From Microvirga antarctica (GTDB taxonomy: Bacteria; Pseudomonadota; Alphaproteobacteria; Rhizobiales; Beijerinckiaceae): a DNA stretch of 64,000 bases. The notes under the pieces were generated by a model that had not been told where the DNA came from, made no database searches, and was given only the letters and a program-made list of their open reading frames with translations. The translations under genes and the position numbers were made by a program. The DNA lies in NCBI RefSeq assembly GCF_017921815.1, contig NZ_JAGEMM010000002.1:806001-870000 (forward strand). The letters run 5' to 3'. Positions 18,793 through 27,226 of the stretch are shown here, one piece after another (within the stretch, counting starts at the first letter, position 1; each line of letters starts with the position of its first letter).

Positions 18793-19752
18793 TTGACGAT
18801 TTCGCACCCCGCAAGCACGACCGGCGTCTCTCCCACCCTTCGGACGAAGCGGCGTGGGAGACGTCTGGCGCGCGATTTCAATCCGATGGCACCCACGTGG
18901 GGTGTCATCGCCATCTTTCTCGTTCCGGCCATTGCCCTCCTGGTGATCTTCCGGGCGGTTCCTGTTGTCATCTCGATTGTCGGCAGCTTCTTCCGTCAGA
19001 ACCTGATGGGCGAACGGTCGTTCTATGGTCTCGGCAATTACGAGACGATCTTCGCGGATGAGAGCTTTTGGCACTCGGTTCTCACCACACTCAAGTTCAA
19101 CCTCATCTTGAACCCGATCCTCGTCTGCATTGCGTTCGGCTTGGCGCTGCTGACGTTCTCGCCAACGCGCGGGATCGGTCTGTTCCGTTCCGCGCTCTTT
19201 ATCCCGATGACGTTTTCCACCAGCCTTGCGGCGGTGCTCTGGAGCCTGATCCTCGATCCCAATCTGGGTCCCGCAAACCCCATCCTCGCGGCCATCGGGA
19301 TCGGACGCCAGCCGTTCTTCCTCAGCGAGACTCAGGCGCTTCCGACCATGATGGCGATCGTCGTGTGGAAGAGCGCGGGATACTGGATGATCTTCCTGCT
19401 CGCCGGCCTCTATCGCATTCCCGCCGACATCTACGAAGCGGCCGAGATCGACGGTGCGAATTGGCTACAGCGGCTGCGGTACATCACGATTCCTCAGATG
19501 AGACGGCCGCTGGCCTTCGTGCTCGTGGCGACCACATCCGTCAATTTTCTGTTTTTCGCGCCGATCTACATCATCACCAAAGGCGGACCGAACGGCGCCA
19601 CCGACATGCTGATGTTCAGAACCTACGAAAGCGCCTTCGTGTTCATCAACTGGGGCAGAGCGCTCGCCTTGTCGACGGTCCTGCTTCTCATCATCTGCGT
19701 GTTCGCAGCGATCCAGCTTCGTCTGCTCGGGTCTCGGGAAGGGGAAGACTGA
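18793..19752 (+). CDS. ABC sugar-type permease (MalF-like)
   Basis: A 319-residue inner-membrane permease with six predicted hydrophobic segments and the coupling-helix EAA region YEAAEIDGANWLQRLRYITIP near residues 215-235. It starts at a TTG, supported by AAGGCGAGG just upstream; no ATG lies nearby in frame. The first 40 residues are polar and basic, as is common in MalF-like subunits. It forms the translocation pore with the next gene and is driven by the ATPase at 8302. Confidence 0.93.
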   Translation: MTISHPASTTGVSPTLRTKRRGRRLARDFNPMAPTWGVIAIFLVPAIALLVIFRAVPVVISIVGSFFRQNLMGERSFYGLGNYETIFADESFWHSVLTTLKFNLILNPILVCIAFGLALLTFSPTRGIGLFRSALFIPMTFSTSLAAVLWSLILDPNLGPANPILAAIGIGRQPFFLSETQALPTMMAIVVWKSAGYWMIFLLAGLYRIPADIYEAAEIDGANWLQRLRYITIPQMRRPLAFVLVATTSVNFLFFAPIYIITKGGPNGATDMLMFRTYESAFVFINWGRALALSTVLLLIICVFAAIQLRLLGSREGED

Positions 19753-19753
19753 T

Positions 19754-20608
19754 ATGAGCAGTTCCACACTGGCGCCCCCGTCTGGCCTGACACTCGTTGC
19801 CCGTCGTATTGCGCTCTGGGGTCTCTCGATTGCCGTGCTCCTGCCGTTGTTGTGGCTGGTGCTGTCGTCCTTCCGCGCTCCGAGCGAAATGTTCTTTCAC
19901 GCCGGACGATTCGCATGGGGGCTTGTCGTTCCCGAGCAGTTGACGTTTGAGAACTACACCTCGCTCTTCAAGACGACGAATTACGGGCGGGCTCTCTTCA
20001 ACTCCCTGTTCGTCGCTGTCACGGCCATGTTCTGCGGCGTCATCCTCAACGCCGCTGCCGGATTCGCCTTTGCGGTCTTCGAGTTTCCAGGCCGCAACTG
20101 GCTTTTTGCCTTCGTCCTGGCCGCGGCCATGATGCCCTTCGAGGGCATCGTCATTCCGCTCTATCTCCTTGTCGACGCCATGGGAATGATTGACACCTAT
20201 CCGGCGCTGATCGTGCCTGACCTCGCCAATGGCTTCGTGATCTTCATGTTCCGCCAATTCTTCGCAGCCCTTCCGCGGGAATTGTACGAGGCAGCCCGGG
20301 TCGATGGTGCATCCTGGGGCACGATCTTCTGGCGGGTCGCCATGCCCTTGTCGTTCCCCGTCGTGCTGACCGGCAGCGTCATGATCTTCCTCCATCAGTT
20401 TGAGGCATTCTTCTGGCCGCTCGTGGCGGCTCCCTCGGCCGAGAGAACTGTCGTGCAGGTTGCCATCGCGCAGACGATGAGCATGGAAGGGACGGCGTGG
20501 GGACATCTCTTCTCGTCGATGACGATCGCGAGCTTGGTGGCCCTCGTTCCATTCCTGATTTTTCAGAAATACTATATCCGCAGCAATGTGATGACCGGGA
20601 TCAAGTAG
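19754..20608 (+). CDS. ABC sugar-type permease (MalG-like)
   Basis: A 284-residue second permease with six hydrophobic segments and the EAA loop YEAARVDGASWGTIFWRVAMP near residues 176-196. It begins one base after the upstream permease stop (tgatATG). It closes the rightward operon; the next gene downstream is convergent. It completes the CUT1 importer whose ATPase is 10 kb upstream. Confidence 0.93.
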   Translation: MSSSTLAPPSGLTLVARRIALWGLSIAVLLPLLWLVLSSFRAPSEMFFHAGRFAWGLVVPEQLTFENYTSLFKTTNYGRALFNSLFVAVTAMFCGVILNAAAGFAFAVFEFPGRNWLFAFVLAAAMMPFEGIVIPLYLLVDAMGMIDTYPALIVPDLANGFVIFMFRQFFAALPRELYEAARVDGASWGTIFWRVAMPLSFPVVLTGSVMIFLHQFEAFFWPLVAAPSAERTVVQVAIAQTMSMEGTAWGHLFSSMTIASLVALVPFLIFQKYYIRSNVMTGIK

Positions 20609-20656
20609 AAATTCTCAGTTTCCGTCTCGAAGCGGCGACCCATCGCGTCCTGCAGT

Positions 20657-20691
20657 AGGCCTTTGCCGTTTCGGCTGCTCCCCGGTGGCCT
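20657..20691. terminator. Weak nested hairpin between convergent operons
   Basis: AGGCC (20657-20661) pairs with GGCCT (20687-20691), and inside it GCCG (20665-20668) pairs with CGGC (20672-20675). It lies in the 82-base gap between the MalG-like permease stop and the stop of the opposing peptide ABC ATPase. There is no T-run, so intrinsic termination is uncertain. Confidence 0.25.
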
Positions 20692-21710
20692 CAGGCAGCA
20701 ACCGTCAGCCCGTTCCGAGCGACATCGGTCGCGAAGTGGCAGGCGGCCTCATGTCCGGCCCCGAGGCTGACGCGGGAAGGCTCCACACTTCTGCACACGG
20801 GCTGGGCCATGGGGCATCGGGTGTGGAAACGGCAGCCTGCCGGGATGCCGGTCTCCGACAGCGCGTCGCCACTGAGCGTGACACGACGCCTGCGCGCTCC
20901 CTGATGATGCTCAGGAACGGCCGATATAAGGAGGCGCGTGTAGGGATGGCCGGACGCCGCGATCAGCTGCTCGGTCGGACCTTCCTCGACGATGGCGCCC
21001 AGATACATGACGGCGATCCGGTTCGCCATGTAGCGCGCGACGGCCAGGTCGTGGGTAATGTAGAGGTAGGACATCCCCATCCGGCTCTGGAGGGCGCGCA
21101 TGAGGTTCATCACGCCTGAACGAACCGAGACGTCGAGCATGCTGACGGGCTCGTCGGCGATCACCGCCTTGGGTTCCAGGATCAGCGCTCTGGCAATGGC
21201 GGCCCGCTGCAATTGCCCGCCCGACAGGTCCGCCGGATAGCGGTCCGCGTAGGCTTCAGCCGGCCGCAACTCGACTTCGGCCAGGATTTTCAGAACCTTC
21301 GCGCGGCGCTCCCCGGGCGAGCCGAGATGGTGGAGCCGCAGAGGCTCGCCGACCGACTGGCCAATGGTGAGGCGGGGATCGAGGGCCTCATACGGGTTCT
21401 GGAAGATCATCTGGACCTGGCGGCGGAAGCGCTTCAGCGCAGCGCCTGACAGATCGGTCACATCTTCGCCGTCAAAGCGGACTGTCCCTGCGGTGGGCCG
21501 TTCCTGCAGCGTCGCAATGCGGCCGGTGGTGGTCTTGCCCGATCCCGACTCGCCGACGATAGCCGTCGTCTCGCCGGACCGGACGGTGAGGCTAATCCCG
21601 TCTACCGCGGTTACGCCGGGTCCGCTGCGGCCTGTGAACATGGACATGAAAGAGTGGCTGCTCTCGTAGACCATGCGCAAACCGGAAAGTTCGATCAGGG
21701 GCTTCGTCAT
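20691..21710 (-). CDS. Peptide-type ABC importer ATPase (DppF/OppF-like)
   Basis: A 339-residue ATP-binding subunit. It has Walker A GESGSGKTT (residues 53-61), Q-loop IFQNPYEALDPR, signature LSGGQLQRAAIARAL and Walker B AVIADEP, plus the C-terminal Opp/Dpp Cys cluster GCRFHTRCPMAQPVCR, which in this family can bind a metal or Fe-S centre. The ATG at 21710 overlaps the stop of the fused permease-ATPase gene by one base (ATGA arrangement); an upstream frame to 21815 is open but outside the family. It is the last gene of the eleven-gene operon. Confidence 0.93.
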   Translation of the reverse strand: MTKPLIELSGLRMVYESSHSFMSMFTGRSGPGVTAVDGISLTVRSGETTAIVGESGSGKTTTGRIATLQERPTAGTVRFDGEDVTDLSGAALKRFRRQVQMIFQNPYEALDPRLTIGQSVGEPLRLHHLGSPGERRAKVLKILAEVELRPAEAYADRYPADLSGGQLQRAAIARALILEPKAVIADEPVSMLDVSVRSGVMNLMRALQSRMGMSYLYITHDLAVARYMANRIAVMYLGAIVEEGPTEQLIAASGHPYTRLLISAVPEHHQGARRRRVTLSGDALSETGIPAGCRFHTRCPMAQPVCRSVEPSRVSLGAGHEAACHFATDVARNGLTVAA

Positions 21711-23617
21711 CAGGCGTGCTCCCTTAACGGTTCGGCCGCGAACGCGCGAGCGTAGTGGCACTCGGCCGTATGCCCTGAAGACAATGCGACGGAGGGCGGC
21801 GCTTCCGTCCGACAAAGGTCCGTCGCATGGCGGCAGCGCGGCGCGAACCGGCAGCCGACGATGGTCTCGGTCGGCTGGAAGGCTTCGCCCGGCAGGGTTG
21901 CCAAGGTCTTCATCGGTCCGCGCAGGCTCGGCAGCGCATCGATCAGAGCCCTGGTGTAGGGGTGGCTGGGATTGCCGAAAATCACCGCGGTCGGCGCCAT
22001 CTCGACAATCCGGCCTGCGTACATCACCGCGACCATTTCGCAGGTCTCGGCAACGGCGCCCATGTCGTGCGACACCAGAATGAGGGTGAGGTTGAGACGC
22101 CTGCGCAGTTTGTCGATTTCGGCAAGGATCTGGTCCTGGATCAGCATGTCCAAAGCTGTCGTCGGTTCATCCGCGATGACGAGGTCCGGCTCCAGGATGA
22201 GACTCAGGGCGATCATGGTTCGCTGTCGCATGCCGCCGGAGAGCTGATGCGGATAGGCGTTCATGCGATGCCGCGGAATGCCGATGAGATCGAACACCTC
22301 CGCCACCCGCGCCGTTGCTTCGGCGTCGCCTGCCTTCGGCCGATGCAGCCGGTAGGCCGCCACCATTTGCTTGCGGATGGTCGTAACAGGATTGAGCGCG
22401 TTCATCGAGCTCTGGAAGATCGTCGAAATGCGGCTCCAACGCAGGGCCTGGATGCGCAGACGCCCACGCTCGGAGACCGGTTTGCCGTCGCGCAGGATGC
22501 TCTGTCCATCGAAGCGAACCGTGCCTCCCGTGAAGTCGGCATTGTTTGGGATCGTCTGGAGCAGCGCGCTGCCAAGGCTGCTCTTGCCGCACCCGCTCTC
22601 TCCGACGATGCCGAGGCTCGCGCCGCGCGGGAGCGTGAACGAGACACCGTCGACCGCGTGAATCCGCCGTGTGCCGACTGAGTAGGTGAGACGCAGATTG
22701 TCGACTTCGATGATCGGGCTGACCGGACGCGGGCTTTCATCCGCCGGCGGAGCCGCCGTTGGGCGCCGCCGTGGCGCTCCGCCTCGGGAACGCATCTGCG
22801 GGTTGAGGGCGTGGTTGATGCCATCCCCCAGCAGATTGAGGCTGGCGACGAGGATGAGCATGGCAACACCCGGCGCGATCGAGATCCAGGGTGCCAATCG
22901 AAGCTGGCGCTGACCCTCGAAGATCATCCGTCCCCAGCTCACGGAATTCTGGTCGCCCAGTCCCAGGAAACTGAGGCCCGCCTCGGTGAGGATCGCCAGA
23001 CCCATCAGGATCGTCCCGTCCGTGATGATGGGGCCGATGCCGTTCGGAACGATGTGCTTGACGATGGTCTGGCTGCTCGACGCCCCGGAGGCCAGCGCCG
23101 CCTGGACATAAACGCGCGATTTCAGCGACAGCACTTGCGAGCGCATGATCCTCGCCGACCGAGGCCACGCGGTGAGCGCGATTGCGATCATGACAAGGGT
23201 GAGGCTCGACCCGAACAGGGCGACGATGAGCAGAACGAGGAAGAAGGTGGGAATGAGCAGGAAGACATCAAAGGTGCGGCTGAGCACGCTGTCGAGCCAG
23301 CCTCCGTAATAGCCCGCGAGTGACCCTGCGATGACGCCGACGAGAATGGAGAGCGCCGCCGAGCCCACGGCGACCAGCAGCGCAACCCGGGTTCCCCAGA
23401 TCACGCGTGAGAGGACATCCCGACCGAAATTATCCGTGCCAAGCCAATGCTCGCCTCCTGGCGGAAGATAGGGTTTTGCTGCCATCTGGCCGGGATCCGG
23501 CAGGCCAAGAAAAGGCGCCAGGATGGCAATCGCAAGAGCGAACAGGACGAGAAACAGGCTCGCGGCGCTCGTCGGGTTTTGCAACAGCAGTGTGAGAAGG
23601 CGGCGGGGTGCGAGCAT
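21710..23617 (-). CDS. Fused peptide ABC permease-ATPase (DppC-DppD fusion)
   Basis: One 635-residue polypeptide joins two usually separate subunits. Residues 1 to about 285 are a DppC-type permease: [14 protein letters not shown], the EAA loop [20 protein letters not shown] and [10 protein letters not shown] Pro/Ala/Arg-rich linker of about 20 residues ([15 protein letters not shown]) follows. Then comes a DppD-type ATPase with Walker [10 protein letters not shown] near residue 340, signature LSGGMRQRT near 457, Walker B LVIADEP and the Cys-containing C-terminus [17 protein letters not shown]. The frame is continuous with no stop in the linker. It lies two bases after the DppB-like permease gene. 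Confidence 0.92.
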   Translation of the reverse strand: MLAPRRLLTLLLQNPTSAASLFLVLFALAIAILAPFLGLPDPGQMAAKPYLPPGGEHWLGTDNFGRDVLSRVIWGTRVALLVAVGSAALSILVGVIAGSLAGYYGGWLDSVLSRTFDVFLLIPTFFLVLLIVALFGSSLTLVMIAIALTAWPRSARIMRSQVLSLKSRVYVQAALASGASSSQTIVKHIVPNGIGPIITDGTILMGLAILTEAGLSFLGLGDQNSVSWGRMIFEGQRQLRLAPWISIAPGVAMLILVASLNLLGDGINHALNPQMRSRGGAPRRRPTAAPPADESPRPVSPIIEVDNLRLTYSVGTRRIHAVDGVSFTLPRGASLGIVGESGCGKSSLGSALLQTIPNNADFTGGTVRFDGQSILRDGKPVSERGRLRIQALRWSRISTIFQSSMNALNPVTTIRKQMVAAYRLHRPKAGDAEATARVAEVFDLIGIPRHRMNAYPHQLSGGMRQRTMIALSLILEPDLVIADEPTTALDMLIQDQILAEIDKLRRRLNLTLILVSHDMGAVAETCEMVAVMYAGRIVEMAPTAVIFGNPSHPYTRALIDALPSLRGPMKTLATLPGEAFQPTETIVGCRFAPRCRHATDLCRTEAPPSVALSSGHTAECHYARAFAAEPLREHA

Positions 23618-23618
23618 G

Positions 23619-24584
23619 TTACAGGCTCACCCGGGGATCGAGCGCCGCATAGGCAATGTCGGTCGCCAGCGAGGCCAGCATCACGGTGAACGACATGACG
23701 ATGAACGCCCCCATGATGATTGGGGTGTCGCGCGCGAGAATGGCCTCATAGATCAGGCGTCCGAGACCGGGCCACGAAAAGACGGTTTCGGTGAGAACCG
23801 CGCCGGTCAAGAGGAGGCCGAGTTCCAGTCCCAGCACCGTGACAATGGGAAGGAGTGCATTACGCAGGCCGTGGTGGAACAGAACATAGGGTTCAGAGAA
23901 TCCGATCGACCGGGCAGTGGTGACGTAGCTCTCGGACAGAACCTCCGCGACCGATGTGCGGGCAAGCCGGATATACTGGCCGAGCCACACCGTCGACAGA
24001 GCGGCAACCGGCAGGATCATGTGCCACACGATATCCATGATTCGCGCAAAGCCATCTCTCGGGCCGCCGATGGAGATCATTCCGCTGGACGGGAGCCAGC
24101 GGAGCTGAACGGCGAAGAAAAGGATCAGCATCAGGCCGAGCCAGAAAACAGGAATGCTGAAGAGGGAGATCGAGAAGGTTGCCACCACGGTGTCTGCGAG
24201 GGAGCCCGGTCGACGCGCGATGGCTGTCCCGATCCAGGTGCCGAGAACCGCAGCAATCACGAGGCTTGTTCCGGCCAGCAACAGCGTTGCTGGAACACGC
24301 TCCATGAGAACGTCGAAGACCGGTTCGCGGGTGCGATAGGAAATTCCAAGGTCCCCTTGCAAGATCTGGCCGAGATAGGCGATGAGCTGATCGAAGAACG
24401 ATTTGTCGAGCCCGTAGCGTTCGCGCACGGCCGCCATATAGGCCGGGTCGGCATCTTCGCCGGCGAGCAGGATCGAGACGTCTCCTGGCGCCAGATGGAT
24501 GAGCAGGAAGTTGATCACGATGATGATGAGGGCGACCGGCAGCACTTGCAGAAGCCGGTGGATGAAATAGCGCCGCAGTCGCAT
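23619..24584 (-). CDS. Peptide-type ABC permease (DppB-like)
   Basis: A 321-residue inner-membrane permease: N-terminal RYFIHRLLQVLPVALIIIV, the conserved HLAPGD loop, and the EAA segment YVTTARSIGFSEPYVLFHHG followed by RNALLPIVTVLG. AAAGGAGGG lies ideally before the ATG at 24584. It is paired with the fused permease-ATPase gene one base downstream. The family moves di- and oligopeptides, nickel chelates or small acylated amino acids into the cell. Confidence 0.94.
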   Translation of the reverse strand: MRLRRYFIHRLLQVLPVALIIIVINFLLIHLAPGDVSILLAGEDADPAYMAAVRERYGLDKSFFDQLIAYLGQILQGDLGISYRTREPVFDVLMERVPATLLLAGTSLVIAAVLGTWIGTAIARRPGSLADTVVATFSISLFSIPVFWLGLMLILFFAVQLRWLPSSGMISIGGPRDGFARIMDIVWHMILPVAALSTVWLGQYIRLARTSVAEVLSESYVTTARSIGFSEPYVLFHHGLRNALLPIVTVLGLELGLLLTGAVLTETVFSWPGLGRLIYEAILARDTPIIMGAFIVMSFTVMLASLATDIAYAALDPRVSL

Positions 24585-24601
24585 CGGCCGCCCTCCTTTT
24601 C

Positions 24602-26167
24602 TTACTTGCCGGGTGGCTTCACGGCGAAATAGCCAAACCACGTGACCGACTTGTCGTAACCGCTTTCCTGGAGCGGAAATCCTGTCCATTTGGCCCGGGC
24701 GAGGCTCGTCTTCTGTTCATTGAAGAGGTTGATGTATGGGAGATCGCGGATCAGCATCACCTGCATCTCCTTGTAGAGCTTTGCCCGATCCGCCTCGTTG
24801 GTCAGCGTGACCGCGCGCGCGCCGAGTTCGTCGAATTGCGGGTTGCTATAGCCCATGAAATTGCGCTGGCCACCCGTGCCGAAATGCTCGCGATAGGCGT
24901 CCGGGTCAGGCCCGTAGCGCGTGAAGTAGCAGCTGATGTCGAAGTTCTTCTCCTGCATCCGCCGGAACCAGGTCGATTGGTCGAATTGCTCGAGTTTCGC
25001 ATCGATGCCGACATCGCGGAGCTGCTGCACCAACACCTCGTTGATCGCCTTGCAATCCGAATAGGATGGCCCTGTGACCTTGGCGGCGAAGCGCATGCCG
25101 TTGGCGCCGCGCGGGTAGCCCGCCTCATCCAGCAGTGCCTCGGCGCGCTTCTTGTCGAAGGCAGGGAAGCGGACATCCGTGTTGATCCACTGTTTCTGTG
25201 TGTCCACATTGGCATGGATTGCGGGCTTCCACAGTCCGGCGAAACCGAGCCGGCTCATGGCATCACGGTCGATCGCGGCGGCAATTGCCTCGCGCACCTT
25301 GAGATTGGAGAACGGCTCGCGCTGCGTGTTGAGCTGAATATCTCGGCTGTAGTGCGACGGCGTGAACGTCACCTGGATGCTCGGGTCGGCCTGGAGGGCA
25401 GCAACTTCGGCAAGGGGCGGCGCGTAATCATAGGGGAGATGAGGGTATTGCTCCGCGTCGAACTCCGCGCGCGCCACGTTCGTGTCCGGGATCGGCCGGA
25501 AGATCAGCCGGTCGATAGACGGCTTGCCGAGGAAGTAGTCCGGGTTGGCTGCAAGCTCGATGGAGCTGCCGCGGTCCCAGCGCACGAACTTGAAGGGGCC
25601 GCTCCCTACCGGGGCATTCACGTACGGACCCGTGTCAAAACCCGGCTGATCCTTCCAGAGATGCTGCGGATAGATCTTGCCTGTCCAGCCGGCGGCCTGG
25701 GCCATCATCGGCACGAACGACATGTCGACCGACTTCAGCGTGATCACGACGGTCTGATCGTCGGGCGTCTCGATCGTGGCTACGTTCCGAAGGAAGGCGG
25801 CGTAGGGGTATTTCTTTTCGATCATGCGATCGTAGGTGAACTTCACGTCAGCCGAGGTCAGCGGCTTGCCGTCGTGCCATTTCACGTTCGGGCGCAGATG
25901 AAAGGTGTAAACCTTGCCGTCCGGCGAGATATCCCATGTCTTGGCGAGGTCCCCGTAGGCGGGCGTCCCCGCAACGACCCCCCAATCCATCACCACGAGA
26001 TGGCTGTAGATGTTGCTGGTGGGAGCATACCCGCCAGTGTCCGCGGCCGGATCGGGGCTCAAGGTGCGCGCTTCGTCAAGCTGCGGAACGATGAGCGTTG
26101 TCTGCGCGAGCGCCGAGAGAGGCCAAGTGAGCAGAAAGGCGGCGAGAACCGATTTCTTGTAGAGCAT
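24602..26167 (-). CDS. Peptide-type ABC substrate-binding protein (family 5)
   Basis: A 521-residue periplasmic binding protein with a Sec signal (MLYKKSVLAAFLLTWPLSALA, cleavage after ALA). SBP family-5 motifs include TWDISPDGKVYTFHLRPNVKWHDG split over two conserved blocks, GSGPFKFVRW and REAIAAAIDRD. GGAGG precedes the ATG at 26167; an upstream frame to 26323 lacks a signal peptide and is discounted. It is followed by the DppB-like permease 17 bases on. Its ligand is probably a peptide, N-acyl amino acid or cyclic dipeptide-like compound, judging from the hydrolases ahead of it in the operon. Confidence 0.93.
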   Translation of the reverse strand: MLYKKSVLAAFLLTWPLSALAQTTLIVPQLDEARTLSPDPAADTGGYAPTSNIYSHLVVMDWGVVAGTPAYGDLAKTWDISPDGKVYTFHLRPNVKWHDGKPLTSADVKFTYDRMIEKKYPYAAFLRNVATIETPDDQTVVITLKSVDMSFVPMMAQAAGWTGKIYPQHLWKDQPGFDTGPYVNAPVGSGPFKFVRWDRGSSIELAANPDYFLGKPSIDRLIFRPIPDTNVARAEFDAEQYPHLPYDYAPPLAEVAALQADPSIQVTFTPSHYSRDIQLNTQREPFSNLKVREAIAAAIDRDAMSRLGFAGLWKPAIHANVDTQKQWINTDVRFPAFDKKRAEALLDEAGYPRGANGMRFAAKVTGPSYSDCKAINEVLVQQLRDVGIDAKLEQFDQSTWFRRMQEKNFDISCYFTRYGPDPDAYREHFGTGGQRNFMGYSNPQFDELGARAVTLTNEADRAKLYKEMQVMLIRDLPYINLFNEQKTSLARAKWTGFPLQESGYDKSVTWFGYFAVKPPGK

Positions 26168-26204
26168 GGTACCTCCGATGAGTGTTTCTCTGGGGTGGCT
26201 CGTG

Positions 26205-27215
26205 TCAGGTGTTGATGGCGTATCCGGTGGCGCCGTCGCCGACGATGTAGGCGTATTCCCCCGGGTGAACCTTCGAGATCCGGTTCCTGACCTGCATGAT
26301 TTCTGTCTTGTCGAACGGCGCAATCAACTCGTCCAGAACCTCGAAAGTGTAGGGCGAGATAACACGGCCGAGCACCGTTCCACCGGCAACGGTTTTGCCA
26401 AGGATCTCGAGTCCGCTGACCGGAACGAAAGTTCCTCCATTGGATGGCCGGACCGTTGTCCCCTTGGTCACGACGACCCTCGCGCGCGAGAGATTAGGCG
26501 TGCCGCGAACGACCTCGATCACGCGCAACATATTGAGAAAACCCCCGTAGGCCCGATCGAAACTGCCGCTATCAAGGATCTCGCCGCCGCCGCCGACCTC
26601 GACCACGAAGGCGGTCTTTCCCATGTCGTCGGCGCAGTTCGACAACGTGCCACGCTGCTCGTTGTGCTCCCAGAGGACTTCGGCGCCGCTCGCCAGAGCC
26701 ACGTCATGCACAAGGGCGTGGCGCGACGAGAGTTTGGGATCGACCGTATAATGGTAGTGAATGACGGTATCCGATCCGCCTCCGTGATAATCGAAAACAA
26801 AGTCGGCCTTCGGAAGGATCTTGTCGGCGATCACCCCCGCCAGCATATCGGTGAACCAGTTCTTGCCAGGCTTTGAGCCAGGGAAAACACGGTTGAGATT
26901 ATGGAGGTCGATCGGCGTGTTGCGCGTTCCGCTCGCAAAGGAATGCGGATTGAGCACGGGTGCCAGCAGGATCGTGCCCGCGAAGTCATAGCCGTCATTG
27001 ACGAGGTAGTCCCGCAACCGGCGGCAGAATTCGGAACTCCACAATTCCTCCCCGTGGGAGCCACAGGCCACCAGCGAAACAGGACCCGGTCGGCTTCCGG
27101 TGACGGCGTGGACCGAGAGCGCCAGCTTATGTCCGCTCGCCATCGTGCAGACCGGCACTTCGAAATGTGCGGTATTTGAGGGTCCGACGGCAATTCCATC
27201 CCAAGCAAAAGTCAT
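26205..27215 (-). CDS. Succinylglutamate desuccinylase/aspartoacylase-family deacylase
   Basis: A 336-residue zinc carboxypeptidase-fold protein. The metal motif GSHGEE (HxxE) and the later VFDYHGGG with a third His are visible, as are the HNLNR and FPG substrate-loop residues of the AstE/AspA family. The C-terminal part has the biotinyl-like beta domain seen in this family (VPVSGLEILGKTVAGG). AAGGAAG precedes the ATG at 27215; a GTG at 27221 is possible. It would remove an acyl group from an N-acyl amino acid in the cytoplasm. It sits between the D-aminoacylase and the binding protein, supporting an acyl-amino-acid or peptide salvage role. Confidence 0.88.
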   Translation of the reverse strand: MTFAWDGIAVGPSNTAHFEVPVCTMASGHKLALSVHAVTGSRPGPVSLVACGSHGEELWSSEFCRRLRDYLVNDGYDFAGTILLAPVLNPHSFASGTRNTPIDLHNLNRVFPGSKPGKNWFTDMLAGVIADKILPKADFVFDYHGGGSDTVIHYHYTVDPKLSSRHALVHDVALASGAEVLWEHNEQRGTLSNCADDMGKTAFVVEVGGGGEILDSGSFDRAYGGFLNMLRVIEVVRGTPNLSRARVVVTKGTTVRPSNGGTFVPVSGLEILGKTVAGGTVLGRVISPYTFEVLDELIAPFDKTEIMQVRNRISKVHPGEYAYIVGDGATGYAINT

Positions 27216-27226
27216 CACCACTTCCT

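Noticed and set aside
24836..26215. A 459-codon open frame antisense to the family-5 binding protein
   Set aside because: Same reason: the opposite strand has a signal peptide, family motifs and a ribosome site.
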